Part shown: one piece after another, positions 19,847 to 23,554 of the stretch
Layout: every line of letters begins with the position of its first letter
How positions within the stretch are numbered: position 1 is the first letter of the stretch
Assembly (NCBI GenBank): GCA_964569015.1
Contig: CAZMSN010000032.1
Span: 1 to 23,554 of the forward strand
DNA length: 23,554 bases
From: CAYQEC01 sp964569015
GTDB taxonomy: Bacteria; Actinomycetota; Acidimicrobiia; Spongiisociales; UBA5794
Reading direction: 5' to 3'
Made by a program: the position numbers and the translations under genes
The notes under the pieces: model-generated
What the model saw: the letters and a program-made list of their open reading frames with translations, nothing else
What the model was told of the DNA's origin: nothing
The model's database searches: none

Positions 19847-21343
19847 TCAATGCCACGGAGGCTCGGCGGGAACCGTCACACCGCATGCGTCGTCGATGGG
19901 CTCGAGTCCCAGTTCCTCGATGGCTTGCTCCGGCGGGAGTTCGAGGGCGATGGCGACGTGACTCCTGATCACGGCGAGGTCGGGGGTGTTGTAGCCGTCG
20001 GGAGTGCGGGGACCGGTGTACAGCGGCGGCACCAGGGGAATGGAGACGATCTGGTGCGGGTCGATCTTCGTCAGGAGATCGACCAGGTCGGGAAGGCTCT
20101 CGAGGGGGATGTCGGTGGAGACGTTCTCTTTGATGGCCTCGGCGATGGTGGGGAACGAGCGGATGATGTCGACCGGAGATGCCTGCTCGGCGACGGCTTG
20201 AAGCACGCAACGCTGGCGGCCCATGCGGTCATAGTCATCCGAGCCGTGCCGGGATCGTGCGTAGGCGAGCGCCAGGTGGCCGTCCATGTGGTACTCGCCG
20301 GGAGCGATGTCGATGACCTCGGTGGTGCCGTCCTCGTGGGGGTAGTTGGCGTCATACACCGGCTCGGGCACGGTGACGTCGACGCCCCCGAGGGCGTCGA
20401 CGACTCCGACGAAGCCGTCGAGATTGACCAAGGCGTAGTAGTGCACCTCGAGATCGAGCATCTCTCCGATCGCCAGCTTCAGCGCTTCGGCTCCGGGAGG
20501 GCCCGTGCCGGGGAAGAGATCCGGGTGTTCCTCTCCGTATTTCCACAGCTCGTTGATGATCTGTGGGAAGCAGTCGCACGACCAGATGTCGAGGCTCTCG
20601 GGGAGCGGCACGCGTGCCAGGTTGCGCGGGATGGAGAACATGGCCATGTTGCCCGTCTCCGGATCGATCGACGCCAGGATGACGGTGTCGGTGCGGACGC
20701 CTCTCCGACCCACTCCGGCGTCGCCTCCGAGCAGGAGGACGTTGAGACGGTCCTTGCCGTCCCACAGCCGGGGTGGCGGGAGAGTGGTTGTCGTGGTCGT
20801 TGTCGTGGTCGTTGTCTCTTCTCCAGCCGCCGCGGTGGTGGACGGATCGGCCGTCGTGGTGGTGGTCGGCGGGGGTGGAACAGTGGTCGAGGGGGCGAAC
20901 ACGGTCGTGATGAGGTCGTACTGCACGACGTCGTAGTAGGCGGCCACGGTGTGGGGCACGACCAGCGCCGCGACCGACACCAGGGCCAGCAAGACGGCAA
21001 GCGTGACGCCGATTCCCCCCCGCGGCCGCCGCTCGACGGGGGCCGCCGCGTAGTAGGCATCGACCGATGCATAGACGCGGAACAGGAGGAGGGCGGCGTT
21101 GCCGGCCAGCAGCCATTGCAGTGCCCGTGGCTGGACCGACCAGCGGAGCAGGGTGGGCCACTCGGCGAGGAGCATCCAGCCGGCTCCGGCCGCGAGGACA
21201 CAGGTGAGCGCGAACAGCGTCCAGCCCCGCCGCCGCTCGCCGGCGATGAGCTGACCGGTCCCGGGAACGACGGCCGAGGCGAGAGCCGCGACGATGCCTC
21301 TGCCAGGCCGATTGGGGGCTGCGGTGCCTGCGGAGGGCGTCAT
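19847..21343 (-). CDS. LytR-CpsA-Psr (LCP) family cell-wall glycopolymer ligase
   Basis: The 498-residue protein has hydrophobic segments at about 17-33, 42-60, 76-92 and 110-135, then a Thr/Pro-rich linker (about 151-191, with an 11-Thr run), then an LCP domain outside the membrane (about 198-440). LCP residues are Arg217 and Asp219 in GVRTDTVIL, Arg240 in FSIPRNLARVPLP, and the YARSRHGSDDYDRMGRQR block with Arg363, Arg365 and Arg373. LCP enzymes move polyprenyl-phosphate-linked polymers such as arabinogalactan or teichoic acids onto peptidoglycan. I chose ATG 21343 because a -10 box (TATGCT) lies 7 nt before it; an ATG four codons upstream would overlap that box. Having several N-terminal membrane segments rather than one is less common. 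Confidence 0.9.
   Translation of the reverse strand: MTPSAGTAAPNRPGRGIVAALASAVVPGTGQLIAGERRRGWTLFALTCVLAAGAGWMLLAEWPTLLRWSVQPRALQWLLAGNAALLLFRVYASVDAYYAAAPVERRPRGGIGVTLAVLLALVSVAALVVPHTVAAYYDVVQYDLITTVFAPSTTVPPPPTTTTTADPSTTAAAGEETTTTTTTTTTTLPPPRLWDGKDRLNVLLLGGDAGVGRRGVRTDTVILASIDPETGNMAMFSIPRNLARVPLPESLDIWSCDCFPQIINELWKYGEEHPDLFPGTGPPGAEALKLAIGEMLDLEVHYYALVNLDGFVGVVDALGGVDVTVPEPVYDANYPHEDGTTEVIDIAPGEYHMDGHLALAYARSRHGSDDYDRMGRQRCVLQAVAEQASPVDIIRSFPTIAEAIKENVSTDIPLESLPDLVDLLTKIDPHQIVSIPLVPPLYTGPRTPDGYNTPDLAVIRSHVAIALELPPEQAIEELGLEPIDDACGVTVPAEPPWH
20787..20816. repeat. 12-bp tandem repeat in the LCP linker coding region
   Basis: The plus-strand unit GTTGTCGTGGTC occurs two and a half times. 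On the coding (minus) strand it encodes the poly-Thr run of the linker (residues about 177-187). Such tracts change length easily; here length change in steps of 12 bp would keep the frame. Confidence 0.75.
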
Positions 21344-21350
21344 CCGCCAG

Positions 21351-21356
21351 AGCATA
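21351..21356 (-). promoter_or_regulatory. Putative -10 box of the LCP gene
   Basis: TATGCT on the minus strand ends 7 nt before the chosen ATG at 21343, consistent with a leaderless start. It lies back to back with the -10 box at 21419-21424 of the divergent small gene. Confidence 0.5.
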
Positions 21357-21418
21357 GGAGCAGCTCTGATCTGGGCCGGTTCTCGTCGATGGCGGGATGC
21401 CTTTGCGGCGAGCCGGGG

Positions 21419-21424
21419 TAGTCT
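21419..21424 (+). promoter_or_regulatory. Putative -10 box of the small repeat/membrane gene
   Basis: TAGTCT is followed by 7 nt and ATG 21432. The hexamer is identical to that upstream of the cysteine leader ORF. No Shine-Dalgarno is present. Confidence 0.5.
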
Positions 21425-21431
21425 CCTGGCC

Positions 21432-21768
21432 ATGCACACGTTCATCCCACTCCTGGCTCAGGTGAACGTCGACGAGCTGCCATCCGAGGTCGTCGACGAG
21501 CTGCCTCGTTGATCAGCTGCGGGACGGGGTCATTGACAAGATTCCCGACAACGTGGTCGATCAGCTGCCCCAGAGCGTCCAGGACAAGATCCCGAACAGC
21601 CTCCTCGACTTGGCGTCGTCGAACCCGAAGTTCGCCGCCGTGCTGGCCGTCATCGGCGTGTTGGCTGTCGTCGGGTTCGTGTTCTCGATCTTCAAGAGCG
21701 CCATCAAGATGGCGATCTTCTGGGGCCTGGTGGCTGCCGGTGCCTGGTTCTTCTTCTTCCAGCAGTAG
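21432..21768 (+). pseudogene. Frameshifted small protein: 8-residue amphipathic repeats plus C-terminal membrane segments
   Basis: From ATG 21432 the first frame reads 26 residues, ending VDELPSEVVDELPR, then TGA at 21510. The next frame, open from 21508 to TAG 21768, continues the same 8-residue pattern (VDQLRDG-V, IDKIPDN-V, VDQLPQS-V, QDKIPNS-L) and then gives two hydrophobic stretches and a Phe-rich end, WFFFFQQ. Repeat units are exactly 24 bp apart (at 21468, 21492, 21508, 21532, 21556, 21580, 21604) except 21492 to 21508, which is 16. An 8-bp loss is the simplest reading. The downstream part could still be made from GTG 21553 (71 residues), but no Shine-Dalgarno supports it. Intact, it would be a small membrane protein of about 115 residues with an amphipathic N-terminal part. 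I do not recognise the family. Confidence 0.65.
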
Positions 21769-21872
21769 CCTCTCCCGCCCGATTGTGGCCTGCCGGGGCA
21801 CCGGTCGCCGCCGATTTAGGAGTTGGCTTTTGTGGTGAGAAGATGGCGCCCAATTTCAATTCGGAGGTTCGC

Positions 21873-23456
21873 GTGTCACAGCCAAGAGTGGTCGTAGCCG
21901 AGCAGATCGCCGACGCAGCCGTGGCGGCGTTGCGGGAAACGTGTGAGGTGGATGACGCCTCGGGCGTTTCCCGCGAGGAGCTCATTGATCGTGTCGCAGA
22001 AGCGGACGCCATCATCGTGCGCTCGGCCACCAAGGTCGACGCCGAGATGATCGCTGCCGCGCCGAAGCTGAGGGTCATCGGGCGCGCCGGGATAGGCGTT
22101 GACAACATCGACCTCGCCGCCGCCACCGAGCACGGGGTCATGGTGGTCAACGCCCCCGACGCCAACACCGTCTCCGCGGCCGAGCACACCGTCGCTCTGC
22201 TGCTGGCACAGGCACGGCGTATTCCCGAAGCCGACGCGTCGCTGCGCGCCGGGCGCTGGGACCGCAAGCTGTTCAAGGGTGTCGAGCTCTACGGCAAGGT
22301 GCTCGGAATCATCGGCCTGGGTCGCATCGGGACACTCGTTGCTCAGCGGGCCTCGGCGTTCGGGATGCGGATTGTGGTGAACGACCCGTACGTTGGGGAG
22401 GAGCGGGTGGCGAGGCTCGGGGCCGAGCTGATGGATCTCCCGGATCTGCTCTCCCAGGCCGATTTCATCACGATCCACCTTCCCCGCAACCGAGACACCG
22501 AAGGTCTCATCGGGCGGGAGGCGTTCTCGCAGATGAAGCCGGGCGTGCGCCTCGTCAACGTGGCGAGGGGAGGCATCGTCGACGAGGAGGCGCTGGCCGA
22601 GGCCGTGGAGTCGGGGAAGGTGGCCGGCGCCGCCCTCGACGTCTACGCGGTCGAGCCCACGACCGAGAGCCCGCTGTTCTCGATGCCGCAGGTGGTGGTG
22701 ACGCCACACCTCGGGGCTTCCACCCGCGAGGCGCAGGACAAGGCCGGCTCCTCGGTGGCAGCGTCAGTGCTCGCGGCTCTTCAGGGCGAGATGGTGCGTT
22801 CCGCCGTCAACGTCGATCTCGGCCCGGACGTCCCCGTCGAGGTGCAGGAATTCATGCCGGTCGCCGAGCACCTGGGCCGGATCTTCGCCATGTTCTCCGG
22901 AGGCCTGCCATCGGAGCTGACGGTGACGGTCGAAGGCGAACTCGCCCGGCATCCATTGCGTCCCCTGGCGCTGGGTGCGCTGAAGGGCGCCCTCGGGGCC
23001 GTCGTGCACGGGCCGGTGTCCTATGTCAATGCCCCGTTCCTCGCCGAGAGCCACGGGGTCTCGATTCGGGAGGCATCCCGGGCGCAGAGCCGCGACTACC
23101 GGGTGCTGATCACGCTGTCGGGCGTCATCGACGGGAAGGCGCGCTCTTTGTCGGCGACGGTGCTGGAGCGCAAGGGCGAGGTCTTGACCGACGTCGACGG
23201 CTATGAGATCGAGCTGCCGCTCAGCCCGCACATGCTGCTGATCCGCAACAGCGACGTGCCCGGTGTCATCGGCCGTGTCGGCACCTGCGTCGGCGATGCC
23301 GGCCTCAACATCTCCGACATGGCGGTCGGCCGCCATCCCGAGGGCGGGGCGATGATCGGGATCGCGCTCGTGGTCCCGGTCGAGGATGCCTTGGTGGCCA
23401 GGCTGCGTGACGTGGACGGAGTGCTGGCGGTGCGGGCGATCCAGCTCGACCTCTAG
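21873..23456 (+). CDS. serA: D-3-phosphoglycerate dehydrogenase
   Basis: The 527-residue enzyme oxidises 3-phosphoglycerate with NAD+, the first step to serine. The start GTG 21873 has GGAGG five to six nt before it; the reading frame extends up to 30 codons further, with an in-frame ATG at 21843, but (M)SQPRVVVAEQIAD fits the family start. Catalytic and cofactor residues are GLGRIG (148-153), Arg232 in NVARGGIVDE, Glu261 in YAVEP, and His279 in TPHLGAST. After the catalytic domain come the intervening domain (about 315-450) and an ACT domain (about 455-527, HMLLIRNSDVPGVIGRVG), the long form known from mycobacteria, where serine regulates through these domains. It supplies serine to CysE. 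The 104-bp leader shows no convincing promoter or attenuator. Confidence 0.96.
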   Translation: MSQPRVVVAEQIADAAVAALRETCEVDDASGVSREELIDRVAEADAIIVRSATKVDAEMIAAAPKLRVIGRAGIGVDNIDLAAATEHGVMVVNAPDANTVSAAEHTVALLLAQARRIPEADASLRAGRWDRKLFKGVELYGKVLGIIGLGRIGTLVAQRASAFGMRIVVNDPYVGEERVARLGAELMDLPDLLSQADFITIHLPRNRDTEGLIGREAFSQMKPGVRLVNVARGGIVDEEALAEAVESGKVAGAALDVYAVEPTTESPLFSMPQVVVTPHLGASTREAQDKAGSSVAASVLAALQGEMVRSAVNVDLGPDVPVEVQEFMPVAEHLGRIFAMFSGGLPSELTVTVEGELARHPLRPLALGALKGALGAVVHGPVSYVNAPFLAESHGVSIREASRAQSRDYRVLITLSGVIDGKARSLSATVLERKGEVLTDVDGYEIELPLSPHMLLIRNSDVPGVIGRVGTCVGDAGLNISDMAVGRHPEGGAMIGIALVVPVEDALVARLRDVDGVLAVRAIQLDL

Positions 23457-23489
23457 GGCTCGCTGTTCTAGAGCAGCCTCGTTCCTGTC

Positions 23490-23554
23490 GTCCCCCCTTG
23501 CGAAAAGGGGGGACCGGCGAGGCGCCAGCGAAGCTGGCAGGCGAGCCGAGGGGG
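23490..23554 (+). repeat. Two-hairpin intergenic element, right copy (REP-like)
   Basis: After serA a 10-bp stem GTCCCCCCTT/AAGGGGGGAC (23490-23499/23505-23514, loop GCGAA) is followed by a 6-bp stem GCCAGC/GCTGGC (23524-23529/23533-23538, loop GAA) and a G-rich tail that runs into the window edge. The layout mirrors the left-end element in opposite orientation. It could also end the serA transcript. A weaker hairpin near 23463-23478 (GCTGTT/AGCAGC around CTAG) precedes it. Confidence 0.55.

Noticed and set aside
19844..21421. 525-codon plus-strand frame opposite the LCP gene
   Set aside because: It consists of Gly/Arg/Asp-rich sequence with no fold signature, exactly mirroring LCP codons. 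The LCP frame has membrane segments and catalytic motifs.

Overview
This is a GC-rich, gene-dense stretch of a bacterial chromosome. It carries core biosynthetic and housekeeping genes, one secreted xylanase and two decayed genes. The closest fit is an actinobacterium, possibly Acidimicrobiia-like. This is inferred from high GC, overlapping GTGA gene junctions, many start codons 6-10 nt after a TAnnnT -10 box (leaderless transcription), an LCP protein with a long Thr-rich linker, and a ~527-residue SerA. No rRNA, tRNA, CRISPR array or transposase was seen.

Left part (1-5110). The tail of an unidentified gene is followed by a repeat-like hairpin element, then a stand-alone NifU-C type Fe-S protein, which converges on an AlkC-type DNA glycosylase on the minus strand. 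Next comes the cysteine biosynthesis operon cysK-cysE. Its leader holds a 22-codon ORF with four Cys codons (two in tandem), a strong intrinsic terminator with a U-rich tail, and an RNA segment inside the short ORF that can compete with the terminator stem. Together these read as a complete cysteine-responsive transcription attenuator, the most interesting object in the window. A membrane-anchored alpha/beta hydrolase whose nucleophile position is Gly follows.

Middle (5140-12314). A 1184-residue secreted modular GH10 xylanase lies on the minus strand behind two identical LacI-type operators. Divergent from it, a 49-codon remnant of a cysteine desulfurase overlaps mnmA by GTGA, where an intact iscS-like gene would be expected. 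ligA follows.

Right part (12315-23554). dapC-dapD-dapE encode the succinylase branch of lysine/diaminopimelate synthesis. gatC-gatA-gatB (Glu-tRNA/Asp-tRNA amidotransferase) runs with GTGA overlaps into an SRPBCC-fold protein and a HAD phosphatase. On the minus strand is a LytR-CpsA-Psr cell-wall ligase. Divergent from it is a small repeat-plus-membrane-segment gene broken by what looks like an exact 8-bp deletion. serA closes the window, followed by a hairpin element that mirrors the one at the left end.

A sulfur theme runs through the left half: an Fe-S carrier, cysteine synthesis with a cysteine-sensing leader, a relic cysteine desulfurase and the tRNA thiolase MnmA. Amino-acid supply (Cys, Lys/DAP, Ser) and tRNA-dependent Gln/Asn formation make up most of the rest.
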